The translations under genes and the position numbers were made by a program. A DNA stretch of 64,000 bases, taken from Agelaius tricolor (taxonomy: Eukaryota > Chordata > Aves > Passeriformes > Icteridae). Below the pieces are notes generated by a model. That model worked only from the letters and a program-made list of their open reading frames with translations. It did no database searches and was not told where the DNA came from. Where the stretch lies: positions 29,540,744-29,604,743 of the forward strand of contig JALJCS010000004.1 in the NCBI GenBank assembly GCA_023055355.1, written 5' to 3'. This document shows, in pieces, positions 12,901 to 26,100 of the stretch (positions within the stretch are counted from its first letter, which is position 1; the number at the start of each line of letters is the position of its first letter).

Positions 12901-15728
12901 AGGTTTAGTGACTTTAAATAGACACATCATGCAAATAAATGAAAAGAAAAAAAATTATGATTTGCAGTATTACCTACTAGGATTACTTTAGATCTGTAAG
13001 CAGTAAAACCTAAATAAAGGTTGCCATGTTAAGTCTTAAATGAATTCAGTAATTTTATTGAACTCATTGAAGTCTTAAATAAAATCAGTAATTTTATTGA
13101 AATCTCCTGTTGTAAACTCCTAAGTTTACAATAGGAGATAGATGAACAAGTAATGATATTTGGCAACAACACCATTTCCTTATGAAACATTAATGAGGCT
13201 GGAGGTTCCCCAGAGGTCTACTCAGTTATGTGTAATCAATGTTACAAAGTTTTTATCTACACACAAACACACCTAAGTTAACTGGCCTTAGGTGATGTAT
13301 GACTACCTTTGAAAAGTTTAACTAATTTTATTTGTCTCAGGCTAACTAACTTTTAGCATTCATAGCCAAAACTCAGTTCCTGATCACTCTAATACTATAC
13401 TTCATCTTTCCATTTTCTTACAATATATATGTTTTCTGTTACTATTTCAAATGCAAGAATTATCAAGATCAAACATTTTTCTTTGCCTCACAATCTTAAT
13501 CTAATTTTGATGGCTATACTCCTACCGTACTTTGACATTTTATTATGAGTTATTTATAATCTAAATTGTAAATAGACTGTAATCTGGAAACATATGATAA
13601 AGAACAATGAATTTAATTGAGGCAGACACACAACTTTAATTCCAGTGGAAGAGGTGCATCAGTTAGCCTTGGGGATAGCACAAGCCATACACCTCTACTA
13701 GAGCTGTTTTGTTTGTGGCTCCTGGCTTTAAGCTAGTGTGCACTCTTACTACCCCAACACTTAGCTTCATGTTTTGGCAGACTTCCAGATAGCCAGTGCT
13801 CAGCCCTCTGCATAGGCATTGTTATAAAATGTGGCATCATACAGAGATAAACTTTTCATAGTGCTTCTCTCAGCAGATCCTGTAAGGGCTGATCTAACCT
13901 GGAACAAACTTTGATTTTTCCCTGCCTCATGTTCTGCATTTAGTAACTCTTCCCAGGGCATAGGAAGCTACCAACAGATGTGAGAGTCACCTTCAATAAA
14001 GCAACTAAATAGAAATCTCTTCAATATTACAGTTCTCTTCTGCCCTCATTTTTATACGACGCAAATAGACTCTAGCTGCTCATTAAACTGTTTAGGAAGA
14101 ATGAAAGAGAAATATGGACTGCTGATTGTAATACTGTCCTTGAGTAATGAATAATGATTTCTAGTCTCAAATTACGGCCAGTTCTTTTTTTGCTCAGGGG
14201 ATCCATTGCACTGTACCAGCTTTTGTATCATGGCATTGAAATTGATAAACGTAAATGAATGTAAAATCTCTGCAACAGGGCACAGACACAGCATTAGAGC
14301 TGGAAAGCAGTTTACTGCATAGATGTTTGAAGGTATAAAATCCAAATGCCCTCAGTGTTAAGGAAGCCTGGATTCAAGTGGCACAACTTGCTTTCATATG
14401 TATCTGTAACCTTAAATTTAGTGAGTGAGAAAGGTTATCAAATTATTCAGTATTAAAAGCTCCTTTCTGAGTAGCAGAGTGAATATTAGGTTGCTTTACA
14501 TGCATTGCAATTGTTAATTGTGTAATTGCAAAATACAAGATACCGTGAAGGGAGACAAAAAGGTGTGGTCACTAAGCTGTGGCCTAAATAAAGAGTGCAT
14601 TGAAGATGGCGAAGGGCCTTGAGGGGAAGCCATATGTGGAGTGGCTGAGATCACTTGGTTTATTCAGCCTGGTGGAGGAGACTGAGGAGAGACTCCATTG
14701 CAGTTACAACTTCCTTGTGAGGGGAGGTGGAGGGGCAGGCACGGATCTCTTCACTCGGTGGTGACCAGAGACAGGACCCGAGGGAATGGTCTGAAGTTCT
14801 GTTAGGGGAGGTTTAGGATGGATATTAGGAAAAGAATCTTCACCCACAGGGGGTTGGGCACTGGAACAGCTCCCCAGGGAAGTGATCACAGCACCAGCAT
14901 GACAGAGTTCAGTGTTCTCAGGCACAGGGAATGACTCTTGGGACTGTCCTGTGCCAAGCCAGGACTTGGACTCAATGATCCTTGAGGGTCTCTTCCAACT
15001 CAGCATATTCTGTGATTCCATGATTCTGTGGAGAACTTCCCTGACTAAATGTACTTTGAAATTAATATATATAGTTAAGATTGGATTTTAGTATCTTTTT
15101 TTTTATCTACTTTTCACTCTAGAGATTTGTCTCCTTCTCCTTCTCTAGAAATGAATTTTATGCTAATCTGCTGTATTAGAAGTATTAGTGTGCTGAAAAG
15201 ACTAAACTACTTAGAAAAATTTGTGATTTAACTATAAGACTACAGGACATCGTATAAGTTTCATAAGCAAAAAACAAAGGGAATCACAAAGAGACCTTAG
15301 AAGTCATAATTTATCACACAAGACAAGTTCAGACTCCTTGTAATCAAATCAGACTAATTTTTGTGAAATACCAGTATATGTAAAGCAAAAAAAAGGTATT
15401 GAAGAAGCATTTGTCTGATTTTATAAGTAATTCATCAACAGATTATACTAGCTGAGATTAAGTTCCTTTATTAGTAAGTGTATGTTTTCCAAATTTGAGC
15501 CTAGCATCTAATCTTGTACTGATGTAAATTTTAGCTTTGTTTATCAGAAGAAGTGATTCAGTCATCGTTCCTGGAGGTATTTAAAAAGATGTGTAGTTTT
15601 GGCAATTAGGGACATGGTTTAAGGCTGGACATGGCAATGTTAGATTAATGGCTGGAATCAGTCTTAGAGGCCCTTTCCAACGTAATTGATTTTATGATTC
15701 TATTCTATGACTCAATATAGAGATAGAT

Positions 15729-15767
<39 letters not shown>

Positions 15768-18700
15768 TGTAATATGTTATGTGTATTTATATGTCCCCAG
15801 AGAAAATAGATTGTTTTCTTATCCTCTCCCAACCTCCTCCTAGACACAACAGTATCTAAAAATTGTTTTATGTTTGTAGTCTGAGTGCTGCAATTGCCTC
15901 CTAATATTTTATCCTGACAAGAATGTCAAAAATTTGGAAGATTTTGCAATTGATTTAGTGGTACTGATATATCCCATGAAATGTGGATAAATTGGTTTTT
16001 TGTAGTTCTTGGTCATGCATTAAATTTTCTCATTACACTGTCAATAAGTTACGTTAAAATTGTTTACAGTTATCTTTCTGTTCATGCTTGCTCTCTCTCT
16101 CCCCCCCCCCCTTTCTTTTCCCTTCCTTCATTTTAAAGCTGCTTAAGGAGATAGCTAGGAAACGCAGAAGCATTCGTCTTGGGAGGGAAGTTGAATTAAA
16201 GCCATATATTGCAGCTCACTTTGAAGTTCTTCCCACGGAATTCACATTGGGGGATAAGAAGCATTATGGTGGATTTGAGAATAAGCAACTGCAGAGTGGT
16301 CAAGAATATGTCTTCTTTGTATTGGCTGTAATGGAGCACTCAGAATCTGTAAGTTAGTTCATGTTTTTCTATATCTAAATTACCTTACACAATCATGGAA
16401 GCATTTTTTCAACGCTTATTCCACTTCCCTAAAGCTTTTTTTTAATATTACATGTCAGACCATCTTTAAAGTGAGTGTTTCCTTACTCAATGCCCATTAA
16501 TTCCTTGAACTCTTCTGTTCTGTTTGCACCTTTGTGTATTACTTCAGTGTATAACTGAAACCTAAGAGTCACCTTTTATTGGCTGTGTCATGATCCTTTG
16601 AAAATTACATTGTGTATATTTTTGACCATGGACACAGCTTCTGAGACATGATCTTTACAGCAGCATCTTTCTCTATGTATTTAAAAGAATTTAAAAGCTG
16701 TTTTTTGATGCTACCAGTGAATAATGGTATAGGATATACAGGGTTCTTGGAAAGATCCATTGAACTAGAGACATGCACAGCTACCCTCTTTAGCTGCAGT
16801 CATTCCATAACAATTTCTGTAAATTGTTAGAAAGTTAGAAAATAATTCAATAGTAGGGAAAATTCCTAAAAAAAAAAAAAATGACTAGAAAATGAGCTGT
16901 CATTTCTCTTTACACAATTCATTTTGTAGTCACATCCCTTTATGCATGAATTAACCTAATGCATTTAATGTATTAAAAAAGAAGAAAAAAAAGACAGATG
17001 TAAGACTTTTGAAAGATGCAATACACATTAGCATTTTAACATACAGTGTGTAATACAGTATGTTTCTAATTTGTAACTTAACCTGACAGGTACATTTGCA
17101 GATTCAATCACTTGAAAATCCAACACCAATAATCTGAATTCTAGTCAAATGTTTGCAGTGTATAACGCTGCAATTGCTTTCTTGGTGTCAATGAAATGTG
17201 CCTACTTAAGCACAACGAGGAGGTAGTTCCACTTTGAATACTTTTAGACACGTAGCTTCATTTGAAAATAAAGTGCCTCCTGCAAACTCTAACATAAATC
17301 AAAAGTTCTCTTTTCACTTTTTGACATGGGCTGCATAGACAGATAATTCTGAAGGTGTTGCATCACAAAGGTTCAGATTGGAGAAGGTAGACAGCTTTTT
17401 ACTATAAATTAAAGAGGCCATAAATCTGTATGTTATAAATTACCTGTACTAAAATGCATCTTTTCAATATAAAGTGCAGTTTCTTGTGTTTTTTTATATT
17501 AATTAAGGTATAAATGACCTAAATGTATTGCTTTGTTAGAAATCAGGATGAAAAAGCGGGAAGAAATAGGTTTGTAAACTGACACATATAACAAAATGTA
17601 TATAGGATCCTACTCTTGAAAGACTTCAAAAGGCATTACTGAACTTAGGCTATCTATAAGACACTTCAGCATGCCATCTGAAACATTTATGTGCTTGAGT
17701 AGCATGAGGTAGCCACAGACTGTGAAGAATTATTTAAGGGTGTGTCAGATTCAGCTTTCAATGACTTTCAACGCTCCAGTGTATCAGCTCCCAGCATATA
17801 TAGCTGATTTTCTTTTAGGATTACAGGTTCTACAGATGTAACTTGAAAGGGACATTTTTCTTGATATTCAGATGTTACATTTTGCAAAAGGCTTCTTATT
17901 CAGAGAGCACAAAATTTCTCTCTTGATTGGTAGAATAGAGAGCTTGAATTAAAAAACGTCATGGAAAGGTCTGAATTTGTTCAACTTAGTAAAATGGGAG
18001 CTGGAGAGCTATGATTAAAATCTATAAATATGTTAAGAATGTCATCAAGAGGAAGGAAAAAATAAGATAAAATTTTAAAATACTAAATGAGTTTAAATTT
18101 TTCATTAATACAAGATGGTTTAAAATTGAAAGTGAAATCCTATTTATTGAAGAAAAGGAAGTAAGCGTTTACACTGTTACTCTCAATATGCCTCTATATC
18201 TTTTTCCAGGCATTTTTGCCATCCACTCCAAAGGAAGAGGGGAAATACAAAGAGTTTCTTCTCAGAGCAATGAGCCTTTTTTATTTCTTGAGAGTACTAA
18301 ACCTGAGGGAAAAAAAAATCAGTTTACTTGGGTGTCTCAGGAATGGAATGTGAAGACTCCCCAGTTTCCAGACAATGATCATAGACGTAAAACATAGGGA
18401 GGTTTTGGTGCCAGATGCCAGGTGTAGTAAAATGCTATAATATAAATGGAGATTGTTGGCATGGGTGCTAACTCAGTAACACTTAAGTAAGTGCCTCAGC
18501 TTTGCCAGTCCTAATCCTGTCTCAAACCCAGACACTGTCATAGCCCAGAGCCCAAAACAGGGCCAAATGAAGTGTAAAAAAACATGTCTCCTTTGATAAC
18601 ACTTGTCCTGGCTTAGGGCATCTTTCAGAATGCGGTGCAAACATAAATGGAAGCTAATCTCTTCTCCCAGTTATCTTATTCTGTATTAGCTGACATTTCT

Positions 18701-21700
18701 GATCTACCATGGAATCAAGTTTTTAAGTCTTTTGCAAGATCTGTAGTTCAAATCCTAGTTTAATGCTGATGAAGACACACTAGCACAAGCAAGAAATATG
18801 TACAAACAATTTTACACTTCTGATTTTACTATAATTTAGACTTCTTAAAATGATCCAGTTTCAGCAGGCTGACTCTTCAGCCTCTCCAGTCTGTAATTGT
18901 AACTCTGCACTCAGCCCCAGATGAAACATCTCAGGTCAGACAAGAATAAAAAAGAATTCTCTTTATCATGGGTTTTATCCTAGGCCAGCTGGCTTTACAT
19001 CATGTAGTAAACCAAAGATTTTCAGCAACCTCCGTTGGTTCATAATTTTAGTTTAATCCTTATGAAACACTGAGTGTTTAGCTTCCCTTTATATTCTACA
19101 ATGGATTCTCCCATTTTTCAGTCTTAAATTCAAGTTGTCTCCACCTTGTGTAGGTATATTCTGTCAGACAGTTTTTGACTGGTCAAAAACAGTACAATCA
19201 TTGCAAGACCCTTTTCCAAAAACCTCCTACATTCAGTCCCCTTCATTTTTGTCTATAGCAGTCTTGTTATGTCTCAAGTACTCTTTCATATTGTGCAGGA
19301 AGAAAGTGTTAAACCAGTATGAAACTAAAACAAAACCCAAAAATTGGTAACTGGTGGGCTATAATTCTGTTTCCTATTCAGTTTTTCATTCTCTGCTTAG
19401 CTTGCAAAGTGTTCTGTGAGGACTGTGCTACATGATTTGTCTGCAGGTCATTTCTAATATGTGGAACACAAAATAAAAATGATAATAACAACACACTGTT
19501 CAATTTGCAAGTTTGTGTATTTCCTTCAAGAAAAATAGCATTTCCAGTTTGCTGTGTTCATTGCATCATTACCTTCTATACATTACTTTAGATGTGGGAT
19601 AGTTAACATATTAATGCATTGCTTTCTGATTAAGAACTATTTTTATTTCTACAGACCATGTATGCAACAAGCCCATATTCAGATCCTGTTGTGTCAATGG
19701 ATCTTGATCCCCAACCAATTACAGATGAGGAAGAAGGCTTGATTTGGGTTGTTGGACCAGTTCTTGCAGTGGTGTTTATCATCTGTATTGTTATTGCTAT
19801 ACTTCTTTATAAAAGGTAGGTTTACCTTTTAGCTTTCTTGCAAGGTATGTCATTTATCCTCTATATTGGTCACTTTGTAGTAGTTGTTCCACACTGTATT
19901 TTTGCACTACAATATTAACTGTCATTGCTTTGGAACATTTTGAAATTTATTAATGGCTTCCAGCATGCTGCAGAAATTTTTGACTGAAAGTTTTCAATAA
20001 TTACAGATATATGAGTACATTTTTATGCTGATTATACTATATTAACACTATGGCATTTAAATGTTTTTTCCACTTTGCATACATTTGTATGCAAAGATAC
20101 ATTTGTATGCGAAGAAAGTAAATATGTGCTCACACATAAATATGTATGGATTTTGCACATTTGACTTTTTAGAACTTGTTTATAGATGTATAATAGTAAT
20201 GCATTAGGGGTTACATTCAGCTTGTTGCTAAATGTGATTTTCATCTCCACTCAAGTAATTTGAATTTCAACTTTTGACAGTTGGCCTCAATTTGGCAATG
20301 TATCTATATGAATTTGGAGCTGTGATCTGAGAGATTAAAGAGACATCAAATAGCTGTTTTCTACTAATCTTGCAATGAGATCAAATTTCACTCATTCTTC
20401 TTTCACTCTCTATGACACAGATTTAGTTTTGCTATTACACAAAGGACTTCCCTTTGCCTTACAACATACTCAGTGAATATGATGCCGTAATTTATATGTA
20501 GCAGCCTTTTACAGTGTAAATGAGTTAACATGGGTCAAGATACTAAACCAAAACCAAAGAATAAAACTCAAAAAGGTTATTTTTAATCTTTGTATTTAAT
20601 TCCTAGTACATTTTTGAAATATATTGATAAAGTAGATTAGAGGAATATTACAAAGATGCTGCCAAAAAAATTTCTGAGGAGGGGCACACTAGGGATAATT
20701 TTAAAATGAAGTATGTCTTCTAAAACCAATGGCTATGATGCTATTACCGGCATATAAATATTTAAATCTGAGCCTGTATGCTCTTCCCACATTTGGTGTC
20801 TCTGGTCAAATACCTCTTAAGTTTCATGAAGAGAGCTCTCTTCAGGTTTTGGAAAGAATTCTCTCTTTGACCACTCCAGAGTTAACTTCACCTTTTGATT
20901 CCAAATAGATACACACTTATAGAATGGTTTCAGGGCTAGAATCATACAGCATCTGTTGCTTGCAGATACTATGCCTCCTGAATGTTTCTGGTAGTTCATG
21001 GTGTCTCAGCCAATCGAATTAGTTACCAACTCTGTTTTTGTCAGTCACTTCAAAAACTGGTCATTGGAGATGTGCTAAAAGTGAAATACTCCTTTCTTCT
21101 AATTATTTTTAAAGTAATTCTTCTCCCATATTACAAAAGAAATCCAAACAATGGTATATTAAGTAGATTTGCAACTACTTTGAGAGTTATATGGAACTAA
21201 AATAAAAATCTTCTAGTCTATTACCAAAAAAAAAAAAAAGGGAATATTCTCATATGAGCAGGTAAAATTTGCTCATCAGTAGTGTGAAGAGATTGTCATT
21301 CGCTGAGAATAGGGGACATGTTTTCCATCTGTTATTTACTACTTGTACTGGAACTGTTTGGGCAACTGTCCATATGTATTTATTTATTTTTCTATTTTCA
21401 GCTGTTTACTCTAATTTGTTAAACTGCACTGATTTGGCAAATTACCTCCAAGAAATTATGACTGCAGTTTTAGCAGTCTGTGCTCCTCTATGAACTTTTA
21501 TTTCTGTAAAAATATAGTATATAATTGGATATTTTTTCCAAGAGTAGGTAACCTGCATGCAAGTTTACTGCTAGTTTTTGATAGATTTGCTGACTGTAGA
21601 AGAGCAGTGACAAGACAGTTGGGATATCTAACATATTGCTTCAAGAAAACAGTGAAGTTTAGTTTGTGAGTTAAATAGACCTAATGTGGCTACAGGAGTT

Positions 21701-23053
21701 GGATGAAATATATTAAAGAAACAGGCAAACAAGTAATTTTCAGAATTTTCTGTGGATACAGAAAATTTTACAAGTATATTTCTAGACTATATTGGGATAT
21801 AAGTGCAACAAGTATGATAGTGAGAAAAGAAAATGAAGGTAGAGGGCATCAGTCTAGTTATGAACATATATGCAAAAAAATTACAGATGATTTTGTTAAA
21901 GAATGTGCAGTGCAAAGAGGATGACCAGTAAATGACTGTGTCTTCTGAAGTGCAAAGAGTAGTAACTCAAATAAAGGTCAACTATGTTTAATTCCCTTTG
22001 TCCATAGAAACCTTTTTGATCAGACTTGGACCACTAAGCTCATGATTTACAATAGTACTTATACATTTAATTACAATCACAGAGAAATTACAACTGCAGT
22101 TTCCAAAAGAATAATTTTATGGGGAGAAGCCTTCCCCTTCTTTAAAACAGGCATTATTAGATAGTGTGGATAAGTTTCATGGGTTGTAGCATATTAAACT
22201 GTTCCAAAGACAAGAAATGCATGTTTGAACTCTATTATTTGTTGTTAGGCTGTAAAAAGGCTATTGCCTCTGCATTTACTTTTCCTAAAATCTGAAAGGA
22301 AAGATATTTCATGGACAAGTTTTTGGATCATATATTGGAATATAACCAAAAGGTCATTGCAGCTTAGTAAGAAACAGTAATAGATGAGAACAATACTGAA
22401 GTGTACCTTTTCTTGTCATTGGTATTATAGCCAACACAGATGAGGCCAATTATGGAACCAAATTTCATATTTATTTTATGGAATTTTACCATATTCCATA
22501 TTGCATACCAATTCTTCACACTCCTGTGTGCAGAAGAATCCACAGATTCACAGAATCAAAGGGCCATACCTCTGGAGTGTGTTTCATCTCAGCCCTGCTC
22601 AGAGCATGGTCACCTGCAGCAATTTGCTCTGAGGCAAAGTTTTGTATAGCTAAGAATGAAAACTCAATGACCTGTTTGGGCAACTTGTTCTCATATTCAA
22701 CTATCCTCACTAAAAACTATTAGTAAAAACTATTTTTTCCTGAGTTACAGTTGACTGTGTCTTGGCAAATGGAACTGACTTGGCCATTAACTAGTTCAAT
22801 GTTCTCTGTCCTTGCAGCAGTGAAACCACTCTGCAGTCATAGTAAACAGAGACACCTATTTTGTAGCAGATCTTTCCATCTATTAAACTTTATAAACAAT
22901 CAAATCAAGAGATTCAAGTAAATTAAATAAATCTTACTTCCTTTTTGGCCATCTTCTTGTTGACAAGAAAACAAATCTTTTCTTTGTTCAAAGATGGAGT
23001 GTGTTATTCAGCACAGTAAGATTTGTATCCAAAATCTCAAACAAAAGCAAACC

Positions 23054-23102
<49 letters not shown>

Positions 23103-26100
23103 GGTGTGTGTCCTCCAGGAAATGCCTAACCATTAGGAGGTCTGCTTCAGTCACAGTTTACATGTATTTTATGTGCTTGATACATGTTCAATTACATAGG
23201 ATTAGGTTGATTAGGAACTTAATTAGTGAATGTTAAAGAGCTCTAGAAATTGTGTGGTGTTTCTCAGAAATGAACAAACTAGAGAGAAAAGTGATTGTCC
23301 CCATGATGCATCCTGTCATCTCATTCTCAGGTTTTGGGTGTATTTTTCTTTTTTTTTCTTTTAACAAATTAATTTGTGAGGATAGTCCTTGTAGTTTTTA
23401 AGAAATCACAAATTCCCTAATTTCAGTTTTCCACTGATGAAGAGAAAAAGGTTCCTCATTCTAGATTTTTCAATTTCTAAGGAAGTTAAAGCCATCTTGA
23501 CAGACTTTGTATTGTTTGCTTTTATCAAGTGCAGCTTTTTGTTTTGGGTCAGAAGACTGTAGCCTAAACTTAAATCTTTTGAACATAGTAGCTCCAGCAC
23601 TCTGAATCATAGCATCACAGATTAGTTTGGGTTGGAAAGGACCTTTAAAAATCATCTAGTCCAACCCCCTGCCATAAGCAGGGACATTTTCATCTAGGTC
23701 AGGTTTCTCAGAGCCCAATCCACAGGACTTGAAAGTATTCAGGGATAGGGCATCCACCACCTCTCTGGGGAATCAAATTAAATAGTGCTTCATGGCCTTC
23801 ATCATAAAAAAAAACCTATTCTTTCTTCTGGCTACTCTGAATCTACCCTCTTTCACTTTAAAACCATTACCCCTTGTGCTGTCATTATGGGCTCTACTAT
23901 CCCCATCTTTCTTATAAGTCCCTTTAAGTACCGGAAGGATGCAAGAAAGTCTTCCAAAGCCTTCTCTTGTCCAGGCTGAACAATCCACTTTTCTCAGCCT
24001 TTCCTGTTCCATCCCCCTGATCATCTTTGTGACCCTTTTCTAGATCTACTCCAACAGATCCATGTCTCTTCTGTACTGATGATCCCAATACTGGATGCAG
24101 CACTCCAGATGGGGTCTCACTAATGTGGAGTATAGAGGCAGAATCACTTCCTTTGAATGCTGGTCCCCTGCTGAATCTTGAACTATAAGAAGAAATATGC
24201 TTCCAAGAGAAAAAAAACCCCAAATGTTAAAAAGCACTGAAATGTAAAACAGGAAAATGGGAAATCTTAAGTGATGATGAAGAATTTTAAAGACTTTCTC
24301 ATACTGTGTGTGTAATGTGGTCATTGCAGAGTACAAGCTATTAAAATGTTTGTAGAACCCCTGTTTGTTATGGTCAACACAGAGAAAGATAGACACTGTA
24401 GTTATAGTGTCTGTGTATAATAAAACACATTGGTGAGAGATAATAAATTATTTTTCCTGTTTACCTAAACTTTATAGATCATAGATCACTACAGATCTAT
24501 ACAGATCACAGTAGACCTCTAGGCAGTCATTCTAAATCAAAAAAGGCGTGTAATACTTCATTGGAAAAAGATTTATGATTCCCTTTCTTTCCAGGGTACT
24601 GTTAAAAATTTCTTGCTATTTTATTACCTGGTTTTGTAAAATAGTTTTAGAAATTTTCATTTCTTTTTACTACTATTTTTTAAATTTAGTGCAGGTCTTA
24701 TGTGTGTCATATATTAAACCTTGTTGGTCACTTCATTTTCTCTTCCTCTTCTCCCTTTTTCTCCTTTCCATTCTGCCCTCCACTTTCATTTTTCCTCTCT
24801 TCCCTCCTTTCATCTCTATTCTCTCTAGAAAGTAAGAGGGGGCTACATCTCAGTGAGAAGTAATTTTTCAATGTAATGTTAACATTACTTTCATGGCTCA
24901 AAATAAACACCCATTCTCCATTGTCTCACCGGTTAAAATTTGAAGTCTAATTTCTTAGCAGATAGAGGTTTATTTTTCAACAGAAGATTCACTTTGGACA
25001 TGACCTTGGGTCCTTCATTTATTCTATGATTTCCAAGCATTGAATATTTTGATGAGCTGTCATAGCTTAATTTTGTTTAGTTACATATCTTTACTGCAAA
25101 TCAAAATTTCTTCTATCTCCTGTTTTCATGATTATTCTCTGTGCTGCTGGTCAACTAACATTTCACCTTTTCTTCCCTCCTTGCTGCATTAAAATGGAGC
25201 AGTAAACCTGACAGGTGAGAAGTGAAAAATAATCACTCTTCATTTAATACAGAAAAGGAGAAAAAAGAAAAAAAAATCATCATGATAATGATCTAAGACA
25301 AAGCATCTGTCAGTCTTAAGTGAATGTAGGCAGTAATCTGTCAATGAGATCAAGTGCAAGATTTGCTATGTTATTTACAGTGCTGAAAAATAATGTAATA
25401 CAAGCAGCAAATTTTCACTGAGGTTTTTTTGTGTCTCCATGGGGTTAATTTTCAAGAGATAGCAGAGCTTGACAATGCTCATTTGATTTTATTTGTGTTT
25501 TAGTGCTGTGCAAGCAGTGGTTGTACACAATAATCACAGTTCTTGAAGGAATCCATGGTTGTAGTTGAGGCATTAGCTGCCCTGAATCTTCGTAATGTCC
25601 CATATACATAAACACTGACTTACAGTTCTACCAGTGACAATGATACAGTGATACATTTCTTCCTTTCTGGAATTTTTTTCCCCACGTATCTCAGAATCAT
25701 TGCATAATCTGGAAGAATTGAGATCTCTTCTACAGTCTGGAGAGATTAAAAAAAACCAGAATGTTCCTTCAATTAATAATTCATAATAAACCATTCTGTT
25801 ATTCTATAAGTTCTTGAAATATTCAGATACATGATTGGAAGATATTTTTGTGGTTTTATTAGATTAATATGAAATTGCAGCCTGGTACTAACTTCCAAGT
25901 GGAAAAAAGTTAAATGAAGCTTGTCCCTGGACAGTTCCAGAAACTTGAGACTTACAACTCCTAGACTTAAAGAGAAGGAAGTACAGGGTAAAAGACTTAT
26001 TGAAAGCTATGTCACAGATCTTCAGTAAGAAGAAAGAGCACTAGGGCCAAGTGCTGCTGTGAAAGGAGTTTGCAATAGTCAAAATCAAAAGAAAGGAACC

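Larger units (their letters stand above)
10164..16138 (+). other. PTPRD: PTPRD intron (6.0 kb)
   Basis: Holds an A/C-only tract (12236-12500), a tandem pair plus hairpin (13031-13138), two CR1 3' pieces (14575-15032 and 15560-15714) and a GATA array (15721-15764). It ends in a CT tract and C-run before the acceptor. No exon-like signal was seen elsewhere. Confidence 0.8.

Noticed and set aside
13103..13138. Hairpin as a microRNA precursor
   Set aside because: A 16-bp stem with a 4-nt loop is too short for a standard pre-miRNA.
18188..18397. 69-codon ORF just after a ccag that resembles an acceptor
   Set aside because: It fits no PTPRD sequence between the two confirmed flanking exons, which already join in frame, and has no domain.
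23773..24396. Several 80-116 codon ORFs on the - strand
   Set aside because: They fall in a reverse-oriented CR1 3' end (23600-24175) and its flank.
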